Part shown: piece after piece, positions 34,120-43,102 of the stretch
How the letters are laid out: the number at the start of each line of letters is the position of its first letter
Position numbering within the stretch: position 1 is the first letter of the stretch
Assembly: GCF_900096585.1 (NCBI RefSeq)
Contig: NZ_FMYH01000001.1
Span: forward strand, 434,001 to 498,000
Origin: Sanguibacter gelidistatuariae
GTDB taxonomy: Bacteria; Actinomycetota; Actinomycetes; Actinomycetales; Cellulomonadaceae
Direction of reading: 5' to 3'
DNA length: 64,000 nt
Position numbers and translations under genes: made by a program
Notes under the pieces: model-generated
Seen by the model: the letters and a program-made list of their open reading frames with translations, nothing else
Told to the model about the DNA's origin: nothing
Database searches by the model: none

Positions 34120-36717
34120 ATGTCGATCGCAGAAATCGAGCCTGACTTCAGGTCGGGCGGGTCCGGCTCCTCAGGACCGAGCTTCGACCGGACCCCCCCG
34201 CAGGACATCGCCGCTGAGCAGAGCGTCCTGGGCGGCATGCTCATCTCGAAGGACGCCATCGCCGACGTCATCGAGCAGATCAAGGGCACCGACTTCTACC
34301 GCCCCTCCCACGAGGCCGTCTACGACGTCATCATCGACCTCTACGGCCGCGGCGAGCCCGCCGACGCGATCACCGTCGTCGCCGAGCTCACCAAGCGCGG
34401 GGAGATGAGCCGCATCGGCGGCGCCCCCTACATCCACGAGCTCATCTCGATGGTGCCTACTGCCGCCAACGCCGGGTACTACGCGCGCATCGTGCGCGAG
34501 CGGGCGGTGCTGCGCCGGCTCGTCCAGGCGGGCACGCGCATCGTCCAGCTCGGGTACGCGACCGACGGCGGCGACGTCGACGACCTCGTCAACAACGCCC
34601 AGGCCGAGGTTTACGCGGTCACCGAGACCCGCACGAGCGAGGACTACCACGTCCTTGGCGACGTGATCGGGGGAGCGGTCGACGAGATCGAGGCGGCCGG
34701 CCACCGCGGCGAGGGCATGGTCGGCGTGCCGACGGGGTTTGCGGACCTGGACCGGTTGACCAACGGGCTGCACCCGGGACAGATGATCGTATTGGCGGCA
34801 CGGCCTGCCATCGGTAAGGCCCTCGCCCTCGACACCAAGCTGGCAACTCCGACCGGCTGGACCACCATGGCGGAGGTCGCAGTCGGCGATGAGCTGATGG
34901 CCGCAGACGGTACGCCGACACGAGTTGTCGCGGCGACAGACGTCATGACGGAGCGGCCGTGCTATCAGGTGACGTTCGATGACGGATCCGTGATCGTCGC
35001 CGATGCTCAGCACGAATGGGCCACGAGCGACCGGGCCGCGCGCCGTAAGTCGGGTACTTCACCTACGGTCCGGACGACCGAGGAGATCGCCGTGACGGCA
35101 CGGTGCGCGACTGCTGACCAGAGGGCTAACCACTCCGTGGCGATCGCGGCAGCGTTGGACCTACGGGAAGCTGATCTGCCGCTGCACCCCTATGCCCTCG
35201 GTGTCTGGCTGGGGGATGGACACTCGGCTTCCGCACGCTTCACTTCGGCCGACCCGGAGATCCCGATGCGTATCGAGGGGCTCGGGCTGGTTGCACAGGA
35301 GCGACAGAGCGTGGAGGGAGCCGCGAAGCTGTACTCGTTGCAGCTCCTGCCGAGCGAACCGATCGCCGAGCGGTCCTGCGTCGTGTGTGGCGTGGCTTTC
35401 GTCCCCCACACCACCCAGGTCAAGACTTGTGGGCGTTCATGTGGTGGCAAGTCCTCCAAGGTCTCCGCGCCTATGCCCGCTCCGACCTGTCCGGACTGCG
35501 GCCGGCCCAGCACGGGCCTGCGGCGTTGCCAGGACTGCCACGATGCGCGAGGAAGTGTCGCCGGGATCCTGCGGACGCTCGGCGTCATGGATAACAAGCA
35601 CATCCCAGCCTCGTACCTTCGGGCCAGCGAGGCCCAGCGTCGCGAGCTCCTCGCCGGCCTGCTGGACACGGATGGCACCGTCAACCCCACAGGCAGCCCG
35701 CAGTTCGCCGTCACGAGCCGCCAGCTGGCCCTCGATGCCCGCGAACTCGTGCACAGCCTCGGATACCGGACCGGGTGGTCCGAGAGGCGGGTGACCGGCC
35801 GCAGCGAGGCTTCCTCGACGTGCTTCACGATCACCTTCACGACCGATGACGAGGTATTCGCCCTCGACCGGAAGAAGCTGGTCCACAAGGAGCGTCGCCA
35901 CCGCTCGACCCCGCGCCTCAAGAATCGCTTCATCACCGATGTCCGGCGGGTCGACTCGGTGCCAGTCCGCTGCGTGGAGATCGCCCATCCCACGCACCTG
36001 TACCTGGCGGGGGAGGCGATGATTCCGACGCACAACTCGACGCTCGGAATCGATATCGCGAGGAACGCGTCGATCAAGCACGGTATGGCGTCGGTGGTCT
36101 TCTCCCTCGAGATGAGCCGCAACGAGATCACCATGCGCCTGCTCTCGGCCGAGGCGCGCATCCACCTGCAGAAGATGCGCAACGGGTCGATGGGCGAGGA
36201 GGACTGGCAGAAGCTCGCCGGGACCATGGGACGGATCTCGGAGGCGCCGCTGTTCATCGACGACTCCCCGAACATGTCGCTCATGGAGATCCGCGCCAAG
36301 TGCCGCCGGCTCAAGCAGAAGCACGACCTCAAGCTTGTGGTCATCGACTACCTCCAGCTCATGACATCCGGGAAGCGCGTGGAGTCGCGTCAGCAGGAGG
36401 TCTCGGAGTTCTCCCGTGCGCTCAAGCTGCTCGCCAAGGAGCTCGAGGTCCCGCTGATCGCCATCTCCCAGCTCAACCGTGGCGCCGAGCAGCGCACCGA
36501 CAAGCGCCCCGCGATGAGCGACCTGCGTGAGTCCGGCTCGATCGAGCAGGACGCGGACATCGTCATCCTGCTGCACCGCGAGGACGCCTACGAGAAGGAG
36601 TCCCCGCGCGCCGGAGAGGCCGACCTGATCGTGGCCAAACACCGTAACGGTCCGACGGACACGATCACGGTGGCGTTCCAGGGGCACTACTCGCGGTTCG
36701 TGGACATGCAGGCGTAG
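34120..36717 (+). CDS. dnaB: replicative DNA helicase DnaB, intein-containing
   Basis: Hexameric helicase that unwinds DNA at the replication fork. The precursor is 865 residues; removal of the 406-residue intein (234-639) leaves 459, a normal length. The extein N-domain starts near residue 24 (TPPQDIAAEQSVLGGML). The RecA-type domain has the P-loop ARPAIGK|ST, split exactly between Lys and Ser by the intein, Walker B LKLVVIDYLQLM (about 744-755), and ISQLNRGAEQR. It must splice to be active. It stands alone downstream of a DnaA-box cluster. Confidence 0.95.
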   Translation: MSIAEIEPDFRSGGSGSSGPSFDRTPPQDIAAEQSVLGGMLISKDAIADVIEQIKGTDFYRPSHEAVYDVIIDLYGRGEPADAITVVAELTKRGEMSRIGGAPYIHELISMVPTAANAGYYARIVRERAVLRRLVQAGTRIVQLGYATDGGDVDDLVNNAQAEVYAVTETRTSEDYHVLGDVIGGAVDEIEAAGHRGEGMVGVPTGFADLDRLTNGLHPGQMIVLAARPAIGKALALDTKLATPTGWTTMAEVAVGDELMAADGTPTRVVAATDVMTERPCYQVTFDDGSVIVADAQHEWATSDRAARRKSGTSPTVRTTEEIAVTARCATADQRANHSVAIAAALDLREADLPLHPYALGVWLGDGHSASARFTSADPEIPMRIEGLGLVAQERQSVEGAAKLYSLQLLPSEPIAERSCVVCGVAFVPHTTQVKTCGRSCGGKSSKVSAPMPAPTCPDCGRPSTGLRRCQDCHDARGSVAGILRTLGVMDNKHIPASYLRASEAQRRELLAGLLDTDGTVNPTGSPQFAVTSRQLALDARELVHSLGYRTGWSERRVTGRSEASSTCFTITFTTDDEVFALDRKKLVHKERRHRSTPRLKNRFITDVRRVDSVPVRCVEIAHPTHLYLAGEAMIPTHNSTLGIDIARNASIKHGMASVVFSLEMSRNEITMRLLSAEARIHLQKMRNGSMGEEDWQKLAGTMGRISEAPLFIDDSPNMSLMEIRAKCRRLKQKHDLKLVVIDYLQLMTSGKRVESRQQEVSEFSRALKLLAKELEVPLIAISQLNRGAEQRTDKRPAMSDLRESGSIEQDADIVILLHREDAYEKESPRAGEADLIVAKHRNGPTDTITVAFQGHYSRFVDMQA
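34819..36036 (+). other. class 3-type intein with LAGLIDADG endonuclease inside dnaB
   Basis: The intein begins with Ala (A234) directly after the P-loop lysine and ends MIPTHN before Ser+1. In intein numbering it has Ala1, His65-x-Trp67 in block B (QHEW), Cys385 in block F (RCVEI), Thr404, His405 and Asn406. The Trp/Cys/Thr set with non-nucleophilic Ala1 is the signature of class 3 inteins. LAGLIDADG-type motifs are LGVWLGDGH (block C, about 359-367 of the precursor) and LLAGLLDTDGTV (block E, about 510-521). Between them lie two CxxC-pair fingers: C420/C423/C437/C441 and C457/C460/C470/C473. The endonuclease looks intact. Confidence 0.9.
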
Positions 36718-36759
36718 CGCCTGCGCGAGACGCTCTGACCGGTCCAGGTCGAGGGTCCG

Positions 36760-36783
36760 GCGCGACGTCCACCCTCGTCGCGC
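36760..36783. terminator. terminator between convergent dnaB and oleate hydratase genes
   Basis: An 8-bp stem GCGCGACG/CGTCGCGC (36760-36767, 36776-36783) with an 8-nt loop lies between the two stop codons. Confidence 0.6.
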
Positions 36784-36793
36784 TGGATTTGTC

Positions 36794-38572
36794 TCACTCG
36801 AGAAGACCGAACTGATGCAGCAGCTCGCCGATCTGGTTGTCGTCGATCTTCTTGTTTACCAGCCTGCGGATCAGCGGGCCGCCGGGAAGCTTGATCTCCT
36901 CGCCGTCGCGGAGCCGGGATGTGGCGGAGAGCAGCGCCCGCACGTCGTAGGTCGAGCCGAACACCTCGGGTACGCCGCGCTCGATGTCGAGCAGGGTGTA
37001 GACGGCCTCCATCGGGGTGCGGACCGAGTACTCGGTCGTGAAGATGCAGTCTCGGCTGGCCGACTCGGCGAACTGACCGATGAACGCGAAGTTGACCGAC
37101 CCTGCCGGCACCACGTCGGGACGGTCGCCGGCCTGGCGGGGCATGAAGAACGCGGTGACGTACGGCATCATGACCGGGACGGTTTTGGCTCCCGTGGCGG
37201 CAAGGTCGTCGATCTCGTCGACCGGGACGCCCATGTGATAGAGCCACTCGCGGGCGATCTCTTCGCCGGTGGACTCCTGGATGGTCTTTCCGGTGTAGTT
37301 CCCAGGGACGTCGGAGAACAAGGCGTAGACCCACACGACGCACTCGTCGGGCTTCTGCTGCTTGAAGTGCGGCTGGCGGTTCACGGTCCAGGACAGCAGC
37401 CAGGACGAGTCCTTGGCGGTGACGATGCCGCCGGTGACGACCTTGCCGGACAGCGGGTCTCGCTTGGCGATCTTCTCGATGTAGGCCGGGATGCGCGCGT
37501 CTACGGTGGTGACGGTCGCCGATTCCCACTTGGTCTCTGGGATGTGGTCGGCGAACACTCCGGGGCGGCCGAAGGCCGGGTCTTTGGCGGCGATGCGACG
37601 CCAGAGGTCCCACGCCGGAGCCGGGCCTTCGTTGAGTTTGGCCGGGGTGTGCTGATCTCCCTCGTCCGAGTTCTCGGTCAGGGAGCCGATCGTCATGAAC
37701 AGCAGGTCATTCTCGGTGAGGTCGACCCCGTCGCCGGGTGCGCCGTCCGAGCCGGCGGTCCAGTGCAGACGGGTGGCCTGCTTGCGGCCGCTGGTCGCGT
37801 CGATGTCGAACTCGACGTCAGTGACCTCGGTCGAGAAATGGAATTTGACCCCCTGGTCGAGCAGCCAGGTGTACAGCGGCAGCACGAGCGACTCGTACTG
37901 GTTGTACTTGGTGAACTTCAGCGCGGAGAAGTCAGGCAGCCCACCGATGTGGTGGATGAAGCGGTGCAGGTACAGCTTCATCTCCAGGGCGCTGTGCCAC
38001 TCCTCGAAGGCGAACATCGTGCGCCAGTACAGCCAGAAGTGGCTGCCCAGGAACTCGCGGCTGAACACCTCGTCGATCCGCTTGTTCTCCATCTCCTCGC
38101 GGGTGGCGAGGAAGACCTTGACGATCTCCTTCTGCGCCTTGTCCGACAGGCTGAACTTCCCGTCGGTGCGCGCGTCCTGACCGCGATCGACGGTGGCTCG
38201 CTGCAGGGAGAAGTTCGGGTCGTCCTTGTTCAGCCAGTAGAACTCGTCCAGGACGCTGGCGCCCTCGACCTCGAGAGATGGGATGGACCGGAAGAGGTCC
38301 CACAGCGTCTCGAAGTGGTCCTCCATCTCGCGGCCCCCGCGGACCACGAATCCCTTCTTCGGTGCCTTGATCCCGTCGAGCGCACCGCCGGGCAGCTTGA
38401 GCTCCTCCAGGATGGTGATCTTGTCGCCGGGCATCTGCCCGTCTCGGATGAGGAACGCCGCCCCGGACAGGGACGCGAGCCCGGCGCCGACAAACCAGGC
38501 CGTCTTGTCGTCGACCCCTGCAGGCTTGCGCGGTCGGGCGAACGCCTCGTAGTTGCCGCTGGTGTAGTGCAT
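36794..38572 (-). CDS. ohyA: oleate hydratase (FAD-dependent)
   Basis: Hydrates cis-9 double bonds of unsaturated fatty acids to 10-hydroxy acids. The 592-residue product has the FAD motif GAGLASLSGAAFLIRDG (about 29-45). The family signature RGGREMEDHFETLWDLF (about 77-93) contains the catalytic-site Glu. The FIHHIGGLPDFSALKFTKYNQYESL block and the C-terminal VNFAFIGQFAESASRDC segment are also present. The ATG 38572 is preceded by AGGAAGGA. A TetR regulator gene lies just upstream in the same direction, so fatty-acid-responsive control is likely. Confidence 0.95.
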   Translation of the reverse strand: MHYTSGNYEAFARPRKPAGVDDKTAWFVGAGLASLSGAAFLIRDGQMPGDKITILEELKLPGGALDGIKAPKKGFVVRGGREMEDHFETLWDLFRSIPSLEVEGASVLDEFYWLNKDDPNFSLQRATVDRGQDARTDGKFSLSDKAQKEIVKVFLATREEMENKRIDEVFSREFLGSHFWLYWRTMFAFEEWHSALEMKLYLHRFIHHIGGLPDFSALKFTKYNQYESLVLPLYTWLLDQGVKFHFSTEVTDVEFDIDATSGRKQATRLHWTAGSDGAPGDGVDLTENDLLFMTIGSLTENSDEGDQHTPAKLNEGPAPAWDLWRRIAAKDPAFGRPGVFADHIPETKWESATVTTVDARIPAYIEKIAKRDPLSGKVVTGGIVTAKDSSWLLSWTVNRQPHFKQQKPDECVVWVYALFSDVPGNYTGKTIQESTGEEIAREWLYHMGVPVDEIDDLAATGAKTVPVMMPYVTAFFMPRQAGDRPDVVPAGSVNFAFIGQFAESASRDCIFTTEYSVRTPMEAVYTLLDIERGVPEVFGSTYDVRALLSATSRLRDGEEIKLPGGPLIRRLVNKKIDDNQIGELLHQFGLLE

Positions 38573-38634
38573 CGTTGTTCCTTCCTGCCGTGTGCTGGTT
38601 GGTCGTGCGGGACTCGTGCCCCGTGGATCAGGTC

Positions 38635-39339
38635 TCACCGGGAGCCGGTGTCTGGGGTGTCGGTGGTCGCGACGTATCCGCGGACCACCTGTGCGATCTG
38701 TGCGTGCAGCTCGGCGCTGGCGTCGCTCTCGGGGTGCAGGTCGTTCAAGGGCTGCACGAGGAGCAGGTTGAGGATGGCGAACACGCTGCGTGCCGCGCGG
38801 TGGGCCTCACGGGTCGTGACCTGTGTCGGGTCGGGCTGGTCTGTCAGCAACAGCGTCGTGATTCGGTTCTGCAGGTCCGCCACGATCGCGAGACCCTCGT
38901 CGCGGTAGCGCTCACCGGCCGGGCCGAACAGCAGCTCGCGCTGGTAGTCGGCGGAGTCGCCCAGACTGCGTGCCCACGTGAGTACCGGATCGACCAGGGC
39001 GTGCACTGCGTCGGTGCGGTCGGTGCGGTCGGTGTGCCGTCGTGAGGCGAGCGCACCGGCCTCGACGGCGTCCGCGAACCGCTCGTTGTAGACCATGAGG
39101 AACAGCTCGCCCTTGGTCGCCGCGTAGCGGAAGAGAGTTCCGGTCCCGACGTCCGCGCGATCGGCGATCTGCTGGGTCGTGACCCGATCGAAGCCGTGTT
39201 CGGCGAACGCAGCCGACGCCGCGGAGAAGATCCGCGCTCGCTTGTCCTCCTTGGCGCGCTCTCTGCGCCCGACCTGGGCCACGGGAGGGACGCTCGCGGC
39301 CGGCGGGGATACGGGGAGGTACCCATCGATCGCTGTCAT
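38635..39339 (-). CDS. TetR family transcriptional regulator upstream of ohyA
   Basis: 234-residue regulator with a TetR helix-turn-helix (about 45-90: RIFSAASAAFAEHGFDRVTTQQIADRADV shape, then TLFRYAATKGEL). The ligand-binding domain carries a short TDR tandem repeat (about 140-147, encoded by 9-bp repeats near 39003-39025). The start is ATG 39339 behind GAGGTG. It is followed after 62 bp by ohyA in the same direction. A near-palindrome CTCAATATCGAG (39365-39376) just upstream may be its operator. The effector is probably a fatty acid or CoA ester, by context. Confidence 0.88.
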   Translation of the reverse strand: MTAIDGYLPVSPPAASVPPVAQVGRRERAKEDKRARIFSAASAAFAEHGFDRVTTQQIADRADVGTGTLFRYAATKGELFLMVYNERFADAVEAGALASRRHTDRTDRTDAVHALVDPVLTWARSLGDSADYQRELLFGPAGERYRDEGLAIVADLQNRITTLLLTDQPDPTQVTTREAHRAARSVFAILNLLLVQPLNDLHPESDASAELHAQIAQVVRGYVATTDTPDTGSR

Positions 39340-39376
39340 CGCCCACCTCTTCCTGTGGATCAAACTCAATATCGAG

Positions 39377-39660
39377 CGTACTCCGCATTGACGAGGGACG
39401 CGCGGCTTGTGGCGGATCCCTTCATGCTCGGCGAACTGTTGTGCCATATGCGCGGCCGCGTCTCGGCTGAGCTAGCGATGACGTCGGCCAGGCCGAGCGC
39501 GGTGGAGCCGAATATGTCACTCATGGAGATCCGCGCCGAGTGCCACCGCGGTCTTCGGGGATCGGTGATTGTCCGGTGGCATGTGGCTGATCAGGCGCGG
39601 TCGTGGAGAGCGACCTGGTAGCCGTCACGACGACGAGGGTGTCTCCGCGCTGAGGAACTA
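39377..39660. other. relic region with fragments resembling dnaB and the alkaline phosphatase gene
   Basis: No intact gene. A 41-bp stretch at 39508-39548 matches dnaB codons at 36268-36308 in 37 positions and keeps the reading PNMSLMEIRA. The preceding 38 bp (about 39478-39515) match the alkaline phosphatase gene at about 41330-41367 in about 33 positions. A 22-bp exact match (39621-39642) to 41728-41749 follows. The region appears to be a composite of rearranged or ancient duplicated pieces. Confidence 0.6.
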
Positions 39661-39709
39661 CGTCAACCATTGATTGACGGTTCGAGTTGCGTCAACGTAG
39701 AGTTGACGC
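39661..39709 (+). promoter_or_regulatory. palindromic operators overlapping a leaderless promoter
   Basis: Two inverted repeats occur in tandem: CGTCAA/TTGACG (39661-39666, 39674-39679; 7-nt spacer) and the perfect GCGTCAAC/GTTGACGC (39689-39696, 39702-39709; 5-nt spacer). TTGACG (39674) would be the -35 and TAGAGT (39698-39703) the -10, with 18-nt spacing. The predicted transcription start falls on or just before the ATG at 39710. Repressor binding would cover the whole promoter. Confidence 0.75.
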
Positions 39710-40291
39710 ATGACCGACGAGGACTCTTCCCGCACCCTTCGTGACCACCTCGCTGCCGCCCTCGACGCGGCGGCGCCCGGACTGACCGCGCGCCTCGACA
39801 CCGACCCACAGGCGCACCTCGACCTGGTGGCAGTCGTGCGCGACGCGCAGAGCGAGACGGACGCGTTGTTGCGGGCCACTGTGGACTCCGCCCGCGGTGC
39901 AGGCTGCACCTGGGACCAGATCGGCGGCGTCCTGGGCATGACCCGCCAGGCGGCGCAGCAGCGGTACGGTCGCCGCAACGAAGGCCTCGACACCACGGGT
40001 CCCCACACCATGACGCTCGCTCCGCTGACGGCCTTCAACGAGATGCGCGTCCTGGAGCGGGCTGGTCGCCACGGGTGGCACTCGATCGGATACGGCCCTC
40101 TGTTCCACGTCGTGGCGCACTCCGAGCAGCAATGGCAGCACCTGCGCACCACCATCCTGTCCAAGGCCCCACTGGGCGAGGGCTGGAAGCAGATCGGTGC
40201 CGGGTGGGGTTGGTGGTCCTACTACGCCCGCCCGCTCGAGGCCGTCGCCCTGCCAGGCCCCGACGACGTCCGGGAACTGCTGGCGCCCTGA
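39710..40291 (+). CDS. helix-turn-helix protein, probable autoregulator
   Basis: A 193-residue protein with an HTH-like segment at about 67-90 (TWDQIGGVLGMTRQAAQQRY), resembling a family of actinobacterial DNA-binding proteins with an AAA-free alpha-helical N-terminus. The C-terminal half (about 110-185) is Trp-rich (EQQWQHLRTT, GAGWGWWSYYARP) and has no recognised fold. The ATG follows the upstream palindrome directly, with no clear ribosome site, pointing to leaderless translation. Function and target are unknown beyond probable self-repression. Confidence 0.7.
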   Translation: MTDEDSSRTLRDHLAAALDAAAPGLTARLDTDPQAHLDLVAVVRDAQSETDALLRATVDSARGAGCTWDQIGGVLGMTRQAAQQRYGRRNEGLDTTGPHTMTLAPLTAFNEMRVLERAGRHGWHSIGYGPLFHVVAHSEQQWQHLRTTILSKAPLGEGWKQIGAGWGWWSYYARPLEAVALPGPDDVRELLAP

Positions 40292-40365
40292 TCACTGCCG
40301 CCGAGCTGGTCCGTGGTGAGATCTGTAGGCGAGACTCTGCAGTGTTCAGACGGTGACGCCGGCGC

Positions 40366-40746
40366 TCAGGCGTCGCGCGGGTCGAGCCGGAAAGTCGCAG
40401 TCGCGCTGGTGGCATCGGTCACGGGGGCGACGTAGGCCGGAGGTTGGTTGTCGTACTTGGTGCGGTACGCCGTGTCGAGCGCTGGGTGGATGTCGTCGTC
40501 GGGCTCGACGAACGCCACGTCCTTCTCGACGCCACCCGCCTGGATGCGGCCGCGCGGGTCGGCAAGGGCGTATCGGAACCAGCCGTTGCCTCGGCCGTGG
40601 GCCGACCGGATGTAGAGGTCGTCACCGGCCCGCACGACCCAGATCGTCACTGGCGGGTGAAAGGTGCCATCCGGGCGCAGCGTGGATACCTGCAGTTCTT
40701 CGGCCAGTCCGATCTTGGACAGCTCTTCCTTCGTCCAGCTGGGCAT
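40366..40746 (-). CDS. DUF2255 family protein
   Basis: A 126-residue small protein with the DUF2255 pattern: an N-terminal WTKEELSKIGLAEELQVS, then TIWVVRAGDDLYIRSAHGRGNGWFRYAL (about 34-62) and KDVAFVEPDD near residue 76. The fold is expected to be a split barrel like flavin/F420-binding reductases, but no cofactor was confirmed. The ATG lies in a suitable context. It stands between the HTH gene and the alkaline phosphatase terminator. Confidence 0.82.
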   Translation of the reverse strand: MPSWTKEELSKIGLAEELQVSTLRPDGTFHPPVTIWVVRAGDDLYIRSAHGRGNGWFRYALADPRGRIQAGGVEKDVAFVEPDDDIHPALDTAYRTKYDNQPPAYVAPVTDATSATATFRLDPRDA

Positions 40747-40908
40747 CGCGGCGCTCCTTCGCTCGTGGTGAGTGGCGCTCGACCTGCATCCGGCGACGCC
40801 TCACACGGTCTGAACCTACTGCGGTTGGTCTGGTTGTGGGAGGCCCTGGTAACGCCTTGCGCCGTAGGTGACCGGGATGCCTCGCCGGCGCACCCATCCA
40901 GGAATGCA

Positions 40909-40944
40909 GGACGCCCCCAGAGCCGTGAGGCTCCGGAGGCGTCC
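40909..40944 (-). terminator. terminator after the alkaline phosphatase gene
   Basis: A 16-bp stem with two mismatches (40909-40924 with 40929-40944), loop GTGA, lies 21 bp past the phosphatase stop. Confidence 0.8.
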
Positions 40945-40964
40945 CTGGAGTTGTGATTCAGGTG

Positions 40965-42887
40965 TCAGGCGGGCAGCAGCGAACGGCGCGACCGTCGGAC
41001 GATGACGGTCCCGGCACCGGCGAGCGTGAGGGCGAGCATCGCGACGAGGGTGATCTCGGTGCCCGTCGTGGCGAGCCCGCCGCCGGAGCTGGCCGATCCG
41101 CCGCCCGTGCTGTTCCCGCCGCCCGTCGGGCCAGTTCCACCGACGCCCACACCGGCGCCGTCAGGTGTGCTGGCATCGGGGGCCGGAGTCACCGGGGGAG
41201 AGGTCGGTGCGTCCGCGCTGACCGTGAGGGTGGCCGTGAGCTCGACGCCGGTCTGCGCGCCGCGCAGCGTGATCGTCTGTGCGCCCTCGGTCGTGGGCGC
41301 GGTCCCGGTGAACGTCGCCGCGCCGTCGATCACGTCGGCCCGGCCGAGCGCGGTCGAGCCGAGCATGGCCGAGGTGGTCCAGTCGGCGGCGAGCCCGCTC
41401 GCGGTCACCGTGAGCGCGGCCCCGGGTGCGACGACGGGTTGGCTCAGAGTGAGCGTCGCTCCGGAGCTCAGCGAGGGCAGGTCGCGCGTGAGTCCGAGGC
41501 TGTTGGCGGCGGTGAAGAACAGGTCGGTCTGGTCGGTCAGGCCGACGACGTTGGCCGCTCCGGGTCCGTAGCCGGCGATGCGCAGCTGGGTGCCGGTGTG
41601 CTGCTGCGAGCCGCCCGCGGCCGAGGTGCCGTAGCTGACGATCATCCGGCCGCCCTCGGTCGTGGTGAGCGCGACCGACAGGCCCGGAGGCGTCGAGTCG
41701 ACGATCTGGCTCGTGTGGGCGTGGTCGGCCGTCACGACGACGAGGGTGTTGCCGTCCTTCTTGGCGAAGTCCAGTGCGACCTGGACGGCCTCGTCAAGGT
41801 CGACGGTCTCACCGATCTGACCGCAGGCGTTGGCGGAGTGGTCCTGCTTGTCGATCGAGGCGCCCTCGACCTGGAGGAAGAACCCGTCCTCGTTGTCGAG
41901 CAGCGAGATCGCCTTGTCCGTGAGTGAGGCGAGGGACAGCCCGGATGCCAGTCGGCCGGGGTTGTCGGTGCACTGGGCCGGGGCGAGGTCGCCGCCGCCC
42001 GTGGTGGCCGTCGGTCCGTTCCAGCGGACCGGGAAGTTCCCGTCAGTGAAGAGGCCGAGGACGGGCGCGCTCTGGTCCGCCACGGTCAGCGCGTCCAGGC
42101 CTGCGGCGTCGCGCACGACGGTGTAGCCGCGGTCGGCGGCCTGGTCGAACAGGCTCTGCCCGGCCCACGGGCCAGCCTTCGCGGTCTCGTTGAAGGTTGC
42201 GGCGCCGCCGCCGAGGGTGACGTCCGGGCGGACGTCGAGCAGCTGCTCGCTGATCGAGCCGGCGCCGCCGTTCTCGAGCGCGTTCGTCGGGCAGGTGGTG
42301 GACGTCTTGACCGGCCCGTAGCAGGAGCGTGCGGTGACGTGGGAGACCTCGACAGCCGGCGTGGCGTCCTGGATCTCCGCGGTCGACACGTCCCCGGTCT
42401 TGAGCCCGTTCGCCTTCGCGATCTCCAAGAGCGTGGCCTGCGGTGCGCCTGCGATGTCGACGCTGATCGCGTTGTCGTAGGTCTTGGTGCCCGTCGACCA
42501 CGCGGAGCCGGTCGCAGCGGAGTCGGGCACGTAGTCCGGCACCCCGGCCTTGGTGAGCGAGTACGTCGTGTACTGGCCGGTCAGCGGCAGCGCATCAAGA
42601 CCGGCGAAACGCCCGCCCGCACCCTCGGCGTAGTTGCGAGCCACGGTGATCTCCGAGTCGCCCATCCCGTCGCCGATGAGCAGGATGACGTTCTTGGCAG
42701 GGGTGTCCACGATCGAGGCGCGCAGCGCATCGGTCATGTCGCCGGCGTTGCGCGCGGCGCCGCCGTTCTGCGTCGGGTCGGGCTCGGCGGCTGACGCAGG
42801 GGCGAGGGTCGATCCGAGGAGAAGCGCGGCTGTCGTCAACGTCAGGGCTGCACGTACGACGGTCCGGGGCTGCTGTGTGGTTCTCAT
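40965..42887 (-). CDS. alkaline phosphatase, secreted, probably sortase-anchored
   Basis: Secreted metal-dependent phosphomonoesterase of 640 residues. A signal peptide (about 12-34) leads into the alkaline phosphatase fold: metal-binding [11 protein letters not shown] (about 69-79), catalytic Ser123 in [10 protein letters not shown], and later [14 protein letters not shown] and [10 protein letters not shown] with metal-binding His/Asp. After residue ~470 come an Ig-like domain and a Gly/Thr/Ser-rich stretch. A sorting signal follows: LATTG (605-609), a hydrophobic helix and the basic tail [10 protein letters not shown]. The LAxTG motif suggests class E sortase anchoring. It is probably for phosphate scavenging. 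Confidence 0.93.
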   Translation of the reverse strand: MRTTQQPRTVVRAALTLTTAALLLGSTLAPASAAEPDPTQNGGAARNAGDMTDALRASIVDTPAKNVILLIGDGMGDSEITVARNYAEGAGGRFAGLDALPLTGQYTTYSLTKAGVPDYVPDSAATGSAWSTGTKTYDNAISVDIAGAPQATLLEIAKANGLKTGDVSTAEIQDATPAVEVSHVTARSCYGPVKTSTTCPTNALENGGAGSISEQLLDVRPDVTLGGGAATFNETAKAGPWAGQSLFDQAADRGYTVVRDAAGLDALTVADQSAPVLGLFTDGNFPVRWNGPTATTGGGDLAPAQCTDNPGRLASGLSLASLTDKAISLLDNEDGFFLQVEGASIDKQDHSANACGQIGETVDLDEAVQVALDFAKKDGNTLVVVTADHAHTSQIVDSTPPGLSVALTTTEGGRMIVSYGTSAAGGSQQHTGTQLRIAGYGPGAANVVGLTDQTDLFFTAANSLGLTRDLPSLSSGATLTLSQPVVAPGAALTVTASGLAADWTTSAMLGSTALGRADVIDGAATFTGTAPTTEGAQTITLRGAQTGVELTATLTVSADAPTSPPVTPAPDASTPDGAGVGVGGTGPTGGGNSTGGGSASSGGGLATTGTEITLVAMLALTLAGAGTVIVRRSRRSLLPA

Positions 42888-43102
42888 GTCACCTTCACGT
42901 GTGGGCTCAGCGGGCGGCGGTCATCGCCCGCACGCCAGTCCACGCTGCATGGGTGAACTGCTGGCCAACGCCGCGCAAACTCCGACGGTCGGTGCCCGGA
43001 ATTCTGGAGGCTTGAGGCATTTCAGTACGCTCGGGTGCATGCCGACGCTTGTCGCTGACTGATGGACTCGGCAGACAGAAACATTCGATGACGGAGGCTC
43101 CC

